Below are positions 38,333 through 47,284 of a stretch of 64,000 bases of DNA, piece after piece. The notes under the pieces were generated by a model. That model was not told the DNA's origin. It did no database searches and worked only from the letters and a program-made list of their open reading frames with translations. Source of the DNA: Calditrichia bacterium (GTDB lineage Bacteria; Calditrichota; Calditrichia; RBG-13-44-9; J075). Each line of letters starts with the position of its first letter. Within the stretch, counting starts at the first letter, position 1. Position numbers and translations under genes: made by a program. The DNA is taken from contig JANQQU010000012.1 of assembly GCA_028284905.1 (NCBI GenBank), positions 62,001 to 126,000 on the forward strand, read 5' to 3'.

Positions 38333-39570
38333 TATTTCACCCGGTAAATTTTGTAGTTATTGGAAAATCCACTCCAGATTGTCTGGGCATCCGGGGCGAT
38401 AAATAATTGTGGTGTGATAAACTGCTCGCCGCGGATCTCGATCGCCTGAATCATATCGCCACTAGTATCGACAACATGCAAAGTGGGATCGCCAAAGATG
38501 AAACGGCCGTTCTTGAAACTATTGTGGGCAATGAGAATAATAGAACGATCCCCGCTATTAGCTAAAGCAACAGCACTGATCATTCCATATCGTTGATTGA
38601 TTGTCTTTTCCCAAAGTTGCTGGCCGCTGGCAAGATCGAATAAAGCACTGCGGGATTTATCCGCAAGCAGGATGTGGGAATCATCTGCTGATACAGCCGC
38701 ATAATCGGCGAGAATATCACTTTTGGCGATAACCTTTCCGGATCGATCAAAAACAACTGTGTTACGGTCAAAGCTGCCTTTATCCTGATGATACGTAAAG
38801 CTGTTCGCAGCAAGGTAATTTCCACTGGCAGCGATCCAGAGTGCATTGGCACTGTATCCGGGCAGCGCGGCCTGCCACAATGCTTTGCCATTTGCATCAA
38901 AGAGAAATATATGCGGTTCACCGGAAGGATTTTCCAGTCCGGCCCCGGCTGGTGAAGCGCCTTTTTTGCCCAAAAGAATCGCGGCATTTTCCCCGGCTTC
39001 GTCCCAGGCAATATGAAATGCCCGCTCGTAGTCATGCGTTAGATTCTCAAACAGTGTCGGTTCTGCAGACAAATTCCCCCGGCGATCATAAAAAGTAACC
39101 AGACCGTTGGAGGCATCTCCAATAATAACCGCACCGTCTTTGCCGGATACGGCAATTAAGGGATGCTGTTCATCAAAAGGGACCCGTTCCGTTAATTCAT
39201 ACTGTTTTTGAAACGCCTGGTTATAAATTGCAATCTGCAAGAGTTTCTCGCCTTTCAGGGAGGCGTCAGTCGATTTTTGATTTACGACGGCAAGAAATTT
39301 CCCATTACGGGAGAAACGCGAATAGAGATAAGTCGAATTTTCCGCTAAAATCAGCGTTTTTTCGTTATTTTGCCAAATTCGTTCGCTGTTTTCGAAGAAA
39401 ATTGCCGGGCTGGCATCGTTTCTGCTTTTTGCAAAAAAGTAAATATTATCAGCGGCAAAAGAGTTGGTTTCAAATAAAGTGTATGTTGGGTTTGTCCTGG
39501 CGTTCTGGGCAAAAAGCGGTATAATATAGAATAGAAACGCCAAAAAAATCTGGAATGAGTGCTTCGTCAT
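38332..39570 (-). CDS. secreted beta-propeller (WD40/PQQ-like) protein
   Basis: 412 residues; signal peptide 1-21 (IPLFAQ). The repeated pattern of four-strand blades (YSRFSRNGKFLAVV, IAVSGKDGAVIIGDASNGLV, AVSADDSHILLADKSRSALFDLASGQQLWEK) indicates a seven- or eight-bladed propeller of quinoprotein/WD40 type, ending IWSGFSNNYKIYRVK. No T9SS domain, so probably periplasmic. AAGGGGA precedes the start and the stop is coupled to the M23 gene, suggesting that the two proteins work together, perhaps as propeller chaperone or cofactor-binding partner. That is inference. Confidence 0.75.
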   Translation of the reverse strand: MTKHSFQIFLAFLFYIIPLFAQNARTNPTYTLFETNSFAADNIYFFAKSRNDASPAIFFENSERIWQNNEKTLILAENSTYLYSRFSRNGKFLAVVNQKSTDASLKGEKLLQIAIYNQAFQKQYELTERVPFDEQHPLIAVSGKDGAVIIGDASNGLVTFYDRRGNLSAEPTLFENLTHDYERAFHIAWDEAGENAAILLGKKGASPAGAGLENPSGEPHIFLFDANGKALWQAALPGYSANALWIAASGNYLAANSFTYHQDKGSFDRNTVVFDRSGKVIAKSDILADYAAVSADDSHILLADKSRSALFDLASGQQLWEKTINQRYGMISAVALANSGDRSIILIAHNSFKNGRFIFGDPTLHVVDTSGDMIQAIEIRGEQFITPQLFIAPDAQTIWSGFSNNYKIYRVK

Positions 39571-39770
39571 AAAATCCCCTTGCGGTTTGCTGGTTGATAC
39601 CCATAAAAGATAAATGTATCAAACAAAATTAAAAAGGTCAATTAAGGAAGAAATTTGAAAACGATCCATGAATGCGGTATAATTAAAATGGTTGGGTTGG
39701 GTTGAATTGAGGATGTTGGTAATTTTTGTGATGTATTTGTGTAAAGTGCAATGAGGCGAAGTGGTGGAAG

Positions 39771-40060
39771 GATGGCTCCACTCCCTTTTATCGTTAATGG
39801 CTCCGTTCCCTGCGGTCACTAATGGCTCCGCTCCCGATGGTCGCTAATGGTTCCACTCTCCCGGCTGCCGGGATCGTTCATGGCTATTCGGGGAATTACA
39901 ATAATTTAGCCATCAGCGACGCCAGGAGCGCAACAATTAGCGACTGAAAGGAGCGGAGCCCTTAGTGACCGCAGGGAACGGAACCATCAGCGACGCCAGG
40001 AGCGGCAACCATCAACGACCGCAGGGAGTGGAACCACCAGCGACTATCAGGAGCAACAAC
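39771..40060. repeat. 25-bp word array 1 (inverted halves)
   Basis: Four words read forward (CTCCGTTCCCTGCGGTCACT and relatives, each ending RATGG), a non-matching centre around 39886-39905, then six words in the opposite sense (CCATCAGCGACGCCAGGAGC and relatives). The last word ends in CAGGAGCAACAAC and supplies the ribosome binding site of the kinase starting at 40062. Confidence 0.9.
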
Positions 40061-40061
40061 A

Positions 40062-41912
40062 ATGATGAACAGCATCAGTTACAAAATTGGCCTGGGATTT
40101 TTTATCATGGTCTGCATTAATATCGGGATGGCGGTCTTTGCGATTTATTATATCGATCAGCTCTCAAACCCGATTGACCGTATTCTGAAAGAACGCTATG
40201 AGAACGTCGGTGCCGCAGAAAATATGATTCAGGCCTTGAAGCAGCAGGAACTCGCCAATAGCGCCATGGTGGAAGAGCAGTACGATTCGACTTTGGTAAA
40301 TGAATTCAATACCTACAAAAATGAGTTTTTCAACTGGCATCAACAGGCGATTGCTGGTGTGGCATTACCGCGGGAGCCTTTATTGCTGGACAGTATTAAA
40401 CGGTATTATAAGAAGTATATCGCCAAATCCCAGGGATTGCACCGGATGTTGAAGAGCGATTTACCTCCGCCGCTAATTAATACTGTTCGGAAAACCGATA
40501 TCTATCCGGTAATCGGGAAAATTGAACTACTCTGTAATGAAATTAAAACCCTTAATCAGCACGCCATTGCCACGGCAGATATTCAGGCGAAACGGTTCTC
40601 CCGACAGGGGATGGTGTTCATTATTGTCATCTCAATTTTTGCGATACTCTCCAGTATTTTTATCAGTTATCGTTTTACGCAAAGCATTATACAACCGGTA
40701 AAGGAAACTACGGAAACGGTGCGTAAGATCGGACAAGGGCAGCTAAATCAGAAAATCGAAATCACCACCGATGACGAAATCGCCGAGCTGGGGAGGGAGT
40801 TTAATCGTATGACCCAGCGCCTGCAAGAATATGAAGAAATGAATATTCAACAGATACTTCTGGAAAAGAAAAAGTCGGAAGCAATCGTCGCTGGCATGCC
40901 GGTATCGATTATCGTTACGGACAATCAAAATCGTTTAATGCTGATGAACCAGCGCGCGATGGAAGTGCTCGCACTGCCAAAAGACGAATGGGAAGGCCGT
41001 CCGGCGCGGGAGATCGTTGCGAATGAAGCGGTTGCGACATTACTCTCCCGAGAAAATATTACTGAGAGTAACGCTGAAAAAGATGCCGTCCGCTCCTTGA
41101 TTCCGCTGATGCGTGGTGAGGAAGAGCACTACTTTTTTGCCCGGCAAATCAGTATTCCCAATGACGACGGGGAAGCGAGCGGATACGTCACTTTGCTCCA
41201 GGATGTCACCAGCTTCAAAAACCTTGACCGTTTAAAATCCGAATTTATGGCAACCATTTCCCACGAATTCCGCACACCGCTGACGTCGATAAATATGGCT
41301 GTGGATATTCTCTTACGGGAGGTGCCCGGTCCGCTGAATACGGAGCAGGCCGATCTGCTCAGTGATGTGAAAAGCGATTGCCAGCGTCTCCGTCATTTAG
41401 TGAAAGATCTGCTTGATCTGTCGAAGCTGGAATCCGGCAATTATCAGCTGAATTTGCAGGAAATAGATCCACCTCGTTTAATCGATGATGGCTTGCAACC
41501 GTTGCGTTTTCGCCTTCGCGAGAAATCCATCGAGCCGACTATTCATATTGCGGAGGATATGGCCGATTTTTCCGGTGATTTTCGCCGGCTTTCCCGGGTC
41601 ATCACCAACCTGGCAGACAATGCTTTACAACATACACCACCAGCGGGACAGATAGAAATTAGCGTCCGCCAGACCGGCAATGAAATTCAAACCTGTGTCA
41701 GTGATAGCGGCGAAGGGATACCGGAAGATGCCATCGATTTAATTTTTGATAAATTCGTGCAATTAAAGAACTTCAAGGATGCCGCCAAAGGGAATATTGG
41801 CCTGGGACTGGCGATTGCCCGGGAGATTATCCATGCGCATCATGGACGAATCTGGGTGGAAAGTGAAGTCGGCAGCGGGAGCCGCTTTTATTTTACTTTA
41901 CCTGTGCAGTGA
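40062..41912 (+). CDS. membrane sensor histidine kinase (HAMP-PAS-HisKA-HATPase)
   Basis: 616 residues: TM1 (about 8-31), an extracytoplasmic helical sensor of ~150 residues, TM2 (184-203), HAMP (204-256), PAS (270-385), HisKA with H401 in ATISHEFRTP, and HATPase with N-box NLADNALQHTP, G1 DSGEGIPE and G2 GNIGLGLAIA. It autophosphorylates and passes phosphate to a regulator, most likely the NtrC-type protein at 44147, the only one in the window. The layout resembles KinB/NtrY-like sensors. The start follows AGGAGC provided by a repeat array; the stop codon lies inside another repeat. Confidence 0.93.
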   Translation: MMNSISYKIGLGFFIMVCINIGMAVFAIYYIDQLSNPIDRILKERYENVGAAENMIQALKQQELANSAMVEEQYDSTLVNEFNTYKNEFFNWHQQAIAGVALPREPLLLDSIKRYYKKYIAKSQGLHRMLKSDLPPPLINTVRKTDIYPVIGKIELLCNEIKTLNQHAIATADIQAKRFSRQGMVFIIVISIFAILSSIFISYRFTQSIIQPVKETTETVRKIGQGQLNQKIEITTDDEIAELGREFNRMTQRLQEYEEMNIQQILLEKKKSEAIVAGMPVSIIVTDNQNRLMLMNQRAMEVLALPKDEWEGRPAREIVANEAVATLLSRENITESNAEKDAVRSLIPLMRGEEEHYFFARQISIPNDDGEASGYVTLLQDVTSFKNLDRLKSEFMATISHEFRTPLTSINMAVDILLREVPGPLNTEQADLLSDVKSDCQRLRHLVKDLLDLSKLESGNYQLNLQEIDPPRLIDDGLQPLRFRLREKSIEPTIHIAEDMADFSGDFRRLSRVITNLADNALQHTPPAGQIEISVRQTGNEIQTCVSDSGEGIPEDAIDLIFDKFVQLKNFKDAAKGNIGLGLAIAREIIHAHHGRIWVESEVGSGSRFYFTLPVQ

Positions 41913-42206
41913 ACAGTGAACAGTGAACAGTGAACAGTTATCAGTGATCAGTGATCAGTTGACAGTGATCGGTGAACAGTTATCAGTTGACAGTTATCAG
42001 TTGACAGTTATCAGTGAACAGTTGTTAACTTTCTGCAAGCAATTAGTGGTGGTTATGATTTGTTTCTTAGCTGCTTTGGAGATGCATAGTCTGAGACTTT
42101 TATCTTACTCATATACCAGGATACAAATCATCTCAAAACCAATCAGAATTTTTAAATGATAACTGTTTACTGATAACTGTTCACTGACAACTGTTAACTG
42201 CCAACT
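41906..42206. repeat. CAGTTATCAGTGAACAG word arrays between convergent genes
   Basis: About 118 bp of iterated CAGTGAACAGT/ATCAGTTGACAGT words begin in the kinase stop codon and run to 42023; inverted words (AACTGTTTACTGATAACTGT) occupy 42158-42206 and end in the nitroreductase stop. The mRNA from either side could form a long imperfect hairpin. Confidence 0.88.
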
Positions 42207-42810
42207 ATTTCACCAGGGAATGTGTCTCGCCAAACTGGCCACCGAAAATAAAATCTTTCAGCGGTTTACGAGAGCGCGGCGATTTTTCCATTTCCTGATA
42301 ATTCTCCGGCAGGCGCTCTACATCTCCCGTATAACCAAGCGCAATTGCGGTAATTGGCTGATGACTTTCCGGAATGTTAAACCGTTCGCGGGCTTTGTCT
42401 GCGAAAAACCCGCCCATCTGATGTAATGATAGTCCCAGGTGCGTTGCCTGAATCACCAGATTGCCAATCGCCAGACCAAGGTCATGCGATGCGTGATTAT
42501 TCGTTTTATCATTTCGATCAAATCGAGTCTTGATCATTGTTAGCAGCAATACCGGGGCATGCTGCGCCCAAACGCGGTTGCCTTCCATCAGGCAATCCAG
42601 CAACTTATTGTAGTTATCCGGATCGTCTTTTGTTGCCAGCACAAACGCCCACGGTTGTTCGTTCATACTGGATGAGGCCCAGCGCGCCGCTTCTAAAATA
42701 GATTGCAATTTTTCCGGCTCAACGGCCTTATCGGAAAAGGCGCGAGGACTCCAGCGGTCTTTAATTAAGTCATGTATTGGGTAAGTGTTATCGGCTGTTT
42801 TCCTGCTCAT
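42205..42810 (-). CDS. nitroreductase-family flavoprotein
   Basis: 201 residues from ATG 42810, which follows AAAGGAAG at 7 nt; an alternative start lies six codons upstream. The FMN-binding nitroreductase pattern is visible: RWSPRAFSDKAV near the start, EAARWASSSMNEQPWAFVLA (about 43-62), the NHASHDLGLAIGNLVIQATHLGL helix and ITAIALGYTGD near the end. Members use NAD(P)H to reduce nitro groups, quinones or flavins. It is convergent with the kinase and divergent from the DUF3565 gene, so not in an operon. Confidence 0.9.
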   Translation of the reverse strand: MSRKTADNTYPIHDLIKDRWSPRAFSDKAVEPEKLQSILEAARWASSSMNEQPWAFVLATKDDPDNYNKLLDCLMEGNRVWAQHAPVLLLTMIKTRFDRNDKTNNHASHDLGLAIGNLVIQATHLGLSLHQMGGFFADKARERFNIPESHQPITAIALGYTGDVERLPENYQEMEKSPRSRKPLKDFIFGGQFGETHSLVK

Positions 42811-42941
42811 CAACTTGCTTCCTTTCATAGGTTTTCGTTTATTGATGAATCTGACTTTATATCCAAAAGATGTTGTCTGAATAGATCAACGTTAATACGA
42901 TGTTCAAGCAAGGAACAGGTTACTTTTTTTTAGGTGATTTT

Positions 42942-43325
42942 ATGAAACAAAAAGTTTTTGGTTTTCATCAGGATCGACAGGGAGATTGGGTGGCCGAGTT
43001 AGCTTGTGGGCATACTCAGCACATGCGGCACGATCCGCCAATGAGTATACGTCCCTGGATAACCAGTGCAGAAGGCCGGGCAGGTTTTATAGGAACCGAG
43101 CTAAATTGCCTGCGATGCGAAAATAGTAATGAAGATGATTCAACAGTACGAAGCTATCGGGTTGCCACGGCGGTAAAAGCAGCTTGTTTACAGGCGGCAA
43201 TAGCAGCTTATCAGCAAGCAAAACTTTCCGGGCTCTGCCAGGAAGGTGCCTGGGATTTAGCGCTGGATGCTATTCGTAGTCTGGATATTGAGAATGTGTT
43301 GGGAACCCTGCCGAATGGGGATTGA
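42942..43325 (+). CDS. DUF3565 protein with C-terminal helical extension
   Basis: 127 residues from ATG 42942, behind AGGTGA; the frame opens at 42900 but the first 14 codons look non-coding. The DUF3565 core covers about 1-55: GFHQDRQGDWVAELACGH, QHMRHDPPMS, RPWIT and a CxxC pair (LRCEN ends it), hinting at a small metal-binding fold. The C-terminal ~65 residues (AACLQAAIAAYQQAKLSG ... AWDLALDAIRSLD) form amphipathic helices not needed by stand-alone DUF3565 proteins. Function unknown. Confidence 0.85.
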   Translation: MKQKVFGFHQDRQGDWVAELACGHTQHMRHDPPMSIRPWITSAEGRAGFIGTELNCLRCENSNEDDSTVRSYRVATAVKAACLQAAIAAYQQAKLSGLCQEGAWDLALDAIRSLDIENVLGTLPNGD

Positions 43326-43377
43326 GGATGTTGAAAATTTTAGTGAATGGATTATTTATTGAGTGCTATTAGGCGAC

Positions 43378-43592
43378 TTAGTGGTAGGATGGTTCCGCTC
43401 CTTTCAGTCGCTACAGCTCCGTTCCCTGCGGTCACTGATGGTTCCACTTCCTGCGGTCGTTCATGGTTATTGTAAAATGTCACGTAACTTCAACCATCAG
43501 CGACGCCAGGAGCGCAACCATTAGCGACTGAAAGGAGCGGAGCCATCAGTGACCGCAGGGAACGGAGCCATGAACGACCGAAGGGAGTGAAT
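43378..43592. repeat. 25-bp word array 2 (inverted halves)
   Basis: Three forward words (CTCCTTTCAGTCGCTA, CTCCGTTCCCTGCGGTCACT, TTCCACTTCCTGCGGTCGTT), a centre TTATTGTAAAATGTCACGTA (about 43468-43487), then four words in the opposite sense. Word order in the right half is not the mirror of the left, so it is not a simple hairpin. Confidence 0.9.
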
Positions 43593-43602
43593 TTTTTAAA
43601 CG

Positions 43603-44154
43603 ATGACCAATAAACCAACAAATATTTTCCTGGAAACCGAACGCCTTATTTTCCGCAGATTTACCACGGCAGATGGTCCCCTGTTGCTTGATCTGGACAG
43701 TGATCCGGCTGTGATGAAATACATTAATGGTGGCACGCCGACGCCGTTATCCGATATTGAATCGAAATCTTTACCGAAAATCCTTAGTTACTACGAGTCC
43801 TATGATCATTATGGGTTTTGGGCTGTTTTGGAAAAGCCGGCGCTGGATTTTATCGGATGGTTTCATTTTCGCCCGTTTCGATTTGCCCCGGAAGAAATCG
43901 AGTTGGGATATCGCCTGAAACGAAGTGCCTGGGGGAAAGGGTATGCCACTGAAGGATCTATGGGGCTTATCGATCGCAGCATCAATGAATGGGAAATCCC
44001 GAAGGTATGTGCCGTTGCAATGCCGGGAAATAACGCGTCGATAAATGTTATGAAAAAGTGTGGGTTAACCTTTGAAGATACAGTGACATATTCATCCGGT
44101 GATGAGCTGGTTAAATATAGTCGAAATTTGATTAGAGAGAGCGTTGATGAGTAA
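43603..44154 (+). CDS. GNAT N-acetyltransferase (RimJ/RimL type)
   Basis: 183 residues. The RimJ/RimL-like pattern is ETERLIFRRFTTADGPLLLDL at 11-31, IGWFHFRPF, then the acetyl-CoA loop in ELGYRLKRSAWGKGYATEG (about 100-118) and the ASINVMKKCGLTFE motif near 145-158. Substrate could be a ribosomal protein, an amino sugar or a small amine. Its stop overlaps the start region of the sigma-54 regulator by 8 bp, so the two are translationally linked. Confidence 0.9.
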   Translation: MTNKPTNIFLETERLIFRRFTTADGPLLLDLDSDPAVMKYINGGTPTPLSDIESKSLPKILSYYESYDHYGFWAVLEKPALDFIGWFHFRPFRFAPEEIELGYRLKRSAWGKGYATEGSMGLIDRSINEWEIPKVCAVAMPGNNASINVMKKCGLTFEDTVTYSSGDELVKYSRNLIRESVDE

Positions 44155-45478
44155 GCAAAACGTAAAAGTACTGCTGGTCGATGATGAGCCGAATATTCTG
44201 AAAACAATGGCGATCTGCTTCGAGGATTTGGGCTTAATCGTGCACAAATATAATCAGCCGGAAGCAGCGGTTGCACATATTCAGCGGGAATCGGTTGATC
44301 TGGCCTTTGTCGATTTGAAAATGCAGCCGATTGATGGTATGGGCGTATTGGCGGAAATTCGCCGACATTCTCCGGATACCACGGTAGTAATGATCACCGC
44401 GCACGGCTCTATTGACAGTGCGGTTGAGGCCGTTAAAAATGGTGCCTATCATTATCTCCAAAAACCATTCGATTTTATGGAGTTGCAACTGTTTACCCAA
44501 AAAGCGCTGGAGTTTCATTCCCTCAAGCAGGAAGTGCTCGATTTACGAAATCAGCTTAGAAATGAAGCTTTCGCAGGGGACATTATTACGCGTAATGCGA
44601 AAATGCAGGAAATGGTCTCTCTGGCGGAAAGGGTGGGGGAAACTGACCTCAGCGTGCTCATCGAAGGAGAGAGCGGCACGGGAAAGGAATTAATCGCCCG
44701 CTTGATCTATCGGAACAGCCATCGTTCCGGCAAACCGTATGTGCGCATCAACTGTGCGGCCTTGCCGGAAAATCTGCTGGAAAGTGAACTGTTCGGACAC
44801 GTGAAGGGAGCATTTACCGGGGCAATAAAGGATCGCAAAGGGCGCTTCGAAATGGCAGAAGGGGGCACTGTTTTCCTTGACGAAATCGGTGAACTCCCAC
44901 CTTCATTGCAGGCGAAATTGTTAAGAGTACTGCAAAATAAAGAGTTTGAACGATTGGGGGAGAGCATTACCCGCATTGCCGATGTGCGAATTACAGCGGC
45001 GACCAATCGCGACCTGGAAGAGATGATACAAAATGGCACTTTTCGCGAAGATCTCTTTTACCGTTTGAATGCCGTTCGTATAAAATTACCGCCCTTACGG
45101 GAACGGCCGGAAGATATCGCCCTGTTGATCGAACACTTTATCGAAAAGTTTTCCCCGCCGGACCGCAAAGTGGAAATAAGCCGGGAGGCGCTAAAATCAT
45201 TACGGATCTACGGCTGGAAAGGCAATGTGCGCGAGCTGGAAAATGTGATGCAACGGGCAGTATTGCTCGCCCGACACGGCAGTATTGATCTCGCAGATTT
45301 GCCGGAAGAAATACGAGAAGCGTCATCAGGACCTCCACAGCTGGAATCACTGGAAGCGATAGAACGCCGGCACATTAAAAGAATTCTTGAAAGCACAACA
45401 GACCTGGGAGAGGCGGCAAAGATTCTCGGCATCGACCCGGCGACGCTTTGGCGGAAACGGAAGAAGTATGGATTGTAG
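44147..45478 (+). CDS. NtrC-family sigma-54-dependent response regulator
   Basis: 443 residues: receiver (about 5-118) with phospho-acceptor D56 in AFVDLKM; AAA+ domain (140-370) with Walker A GESGTGKE, GAFTGA sigma-54 contact loop, Walker B VFLDEIGE; and a Fis-type HTH (400-443, GEAAKILGIDPATLWRKRKK). It activates sigma-54 promoters after phosphorylation. TTG 44144 is possible but ATG 44147 is preferred. It overlaps the GNAT stop. The likely partner kinase is at 40062, separated by three unrelated genes. I could not find a clear TGGCAC-N5-TTGC site in the intergenic regions. Confidence 0.95.
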   Translation: MSKQNVKVLLVDDEPNILKTMAICFEDLGLIVHKYNQPEAAVAHIQRESVDLAFVDLKMQPIDGMGVLAEIRRHSPDTTVVMITAHGSIDSAVEAVKNGAYHYLQKPFDFMELQLFTQKALEFHSLKQEVLDLRNQLRNEAFAGDIITRNAKMQEMVSLAERVGETDLSVLIEGESGTGKELIARLIYRNSHRSGKPYVRINCAALPENLLESELFGHVKGAFTGAIKDRKGRFEMAEGGTVFLDEIGELPPSLQAKLLRVLQNKEFERLGESITRIADVRITAATNRDLEEMIQNGTFREDLFYRLNAVRIKLPPLRERPEDIALLIEHFIEKFSPPDRKVEISREALKSLRIYGWKGNVRELENVMQRAVLLARHGSIDLADLPEEIREASSGPPQLESLEAIERRHIKRILESTTDLGEAAKILGIDPATLWRKRKKYGL

Positions 45479-45479
45479 G

Positions 45480-45765
45480 TGCCACTCCCTTCGGTCGTTA
45501 ATGGCTCCGCTCCTTTCAGTCGCTAATGGTTGCGCTCCTGGCGTCGCTGATGGTTCCGTTCCCTGCGATCACTGATTGCTCCGCTCCTTTCAGTCGCTAA
45601 TGGTTGCGCTCCTGGCGTCGCTGATGGTTGCCGCTCCCGATGGTCGCTAATGGCTAAAGTTGCGTAACATATCCGAAGAACCATGAACGACCGCAGGGAG
45701 TGGAACAATTAGTGACCGCAGGGAACGGAGCCATGAGTGAGCCCCGCGAACGGAACCTCACTTAA
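45480..45765. repeat. 25-bp word array 3 and AT-rich tail
   Basis: Seven forward words (CACTCCCTTCGGTCGTTAAT, CTCCGCTCCTTTCAGTCGCT, TTGCGCTCCTGGCGTCGCTG, twice each for two of them), centre AAGTTGCGTAACATATCC (about 45658-45675), then three reversed words. The following ~300 bp to the TonB gene are AT-rich without a recognised gene. Confidence 0.9.
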
Positions 45766-46072
45766 TAAGCTCTCCCTTTTCCCCAACCCCCATCGTGCAA
45801 AATTCAATCTCACCTATTTTAAATAATATCAAATAATTATAGCAATATTCGTATTGGCAATTCTTTTTGGTATTGCATAATGCAAGATTGTTTAATAGGA
45901 AATTGGCCGGGAGATATTGGGTTCCTGATTTTATTGCGCTGTTTTTATTGAGTTTATAGGAATATGCATTCTTTTGGCATCAATCTTGAATATATACCAG
46001 ACGAGCGGGAAAAACCCGTAGATGCACAAAGTAAGCGGGAAAGCATCGATCCGGTAATGATGGAGGCACCCA

Positions 46073-46723
46073 ATGAAGCATCAAAAATATTTTGGCTTTA
46101 TTCGAAAACACCCGGCTGTCGATTTGCACAAAAAGTATCCCCGCTGGGTGGAAGGATCCTTTCTCGCCGTTTTAATTGGTATGTGTGTAATGTTCTGGTC
46201 TTTTCAGCGCTACCAGCCTCAAGTAACTTTAGCAACGATTAGCGACGGTCCGATAATCACCGAAGTGGTACCGATAACCGAACATCCTGAAAAACGCCTG
46301 AAGCCGCCGCAACCGAGAATACCTGTGGCATCTGAAGATGACGAAGAATTACCAAAAGACGTTGATGTAGACAGCGTATTTGCAAGATGGGAGACTATCG
46401 AGAATAGTGGTCCACCACCTGAAGAAGAGCCGGAGCCGATTTTCCTTATACACGAACTGTCCAATAAACCAACGGTTTTAAAGAAGGTAACGCCACATTA
46501 TCCGGAGTTGGCTAAAAAGGCTAAACAGGAAGGAACGGTTGTGGTAAAGGTGCTCCTGAATACCAAAGGAGAAGTGGAAGCAACTGAGATTCTAAAATCC
46601 CACACCCTTTTCGATAATGCAGCAGTGGCAGCAGCAAAAGAATTCCGTTTTACGCCGGCGAAGCAGCGGGATCGCCTGGTGAGAGTTTGGGTTTCGATTC
46701 CATTCATTTTTCGATTGAACTAA
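46073..46723 (+). CDS. TonB-family energy-transducing protein
   Basis: 216 residues: cytoplasmic N-terminus, one TM helix (about 28-46, EGSFLAVLIGMCVMFWSF), a periplasmic Pro/Glu-rich linker (80-130) and the TonB C-terminal domain (135-216) with the PHYPELAKKAKQEGTVVVKV block, EATEILKSH and AKEFRFTPAKQ. It couples inner-membrane proton-motive force to TonB-dependent receptors such as that at 15592. GGAGGC precedes ATG 46073. ExbB/ExbD genes are not in the window. Confidence 0.92.
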   Translation: MKHQKYFGFIRKHPAVDLHKKYPRWVEGSFLAVLIGMCVMFWSFQRYQPQVTLATISDGPIITEVVPITEHPEKRLKPPQPRIPVASEDDEELPKDVDVDSVFARWETIENSGPPPEEEPEPIFLIHELSNKPTVLKKVTPHYPELAKKAKQEGTVVVKVLLNTKGEVEATEILKSHTLFDNAAVAAAKEFRFTPAKQRDRLVRVWVSIPFIFRLN

Positions 46724-47284
46724 AGCTTTGGCGAAAGACGGCAAAAATTGAAGACAAATTTATTAAATAAATCTCCTCTCGTGCATGCCCTTTGAATGCG
46801 AGGATGTCCCGTGCCGGGGTTCGTCTCCCGTTCCCCGGTAGCTTTAAAAACAAGTGTTTTATATCAGCAAAATAGAGTTGGGAGTTTTTCTTTTAACCGG
46901 ATGTGGAAATGATGATGACAGTAGCAATCAATATTTGCAGCAAGTGATATCCGGTTTTAAGACCGACACCGAAATACCTGGAAGGAACCGATTTTCCCGA
47001 AGCCGGGGCACGGTGGTGCCGACATTAATTAATTAAATAACAAATGGATCGCGCATCGCTCAAGCAACCACCGCAAATTTGTCTATTCGAGGAGGCAAAT
47101 CTGCATGGTGCCACCGCTGTCCCGGCGTTTCGGGGAATTTTTTCTCCTCACGCCTTAATTGCCTTCTTTCGCCTGCCTTTAAAAGCTAATAGATAACCTT
47201 CAAATTATTATTAAACATATTTCATTAAATATAAAATTTCGTAATTCGCAACTTTCAATTTTATAATTGGTTAGGAGCTATTTA
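46724..47284. other. 561-bp intergenic region with GC-rich inverted segments
   Basis: TCCCGAAGCCGGGGCACGGT (46995-47014) recurs in inverted form as GCTGTCCCGGCGTTTCGGGG (47116-47135), and a related piece CCCGTGCCGGGGTTCG lies at 46808-46823. The rest is AT-rich. No convincing gene; a GTG frame at 46854-47036 looks lipoprotein-like but has no ribosome binding site. Confidence 0.55.

Noticed and set aside
41923-42159. 78-aa frame after the kinase
   Set aside because: Its first half is a translation of CAGTTATCAGTGAACAG words (NSEQLSVISDQL pattern), with no ribosome binding site of its own; low-complexity repeat DNA, not a gene.
45387-45708. Frames across array 3
   Set aside because: They translate the 25-bp words (LLSVANG, PSATPGAQ patterns) and follow the repeat, not a coding signal. 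The same applies to frames at 61284-61572.
45964-46242. 92-aa frame overlapping the TonB start
   Set aside because: It overlaps most of the TonB N-terminus in another frame and has no recognisable domain; TonB is certain.
46854-47036. Lipoprotein-like frame (GVFLLTGC then GNDDDSSNQ)
   Set aside because: It has an attractive lipobox but a GTG start without ribosome binding site and runs into an inverted repeat. It may be a gene remnant; evidence is too thin to list as a gene.
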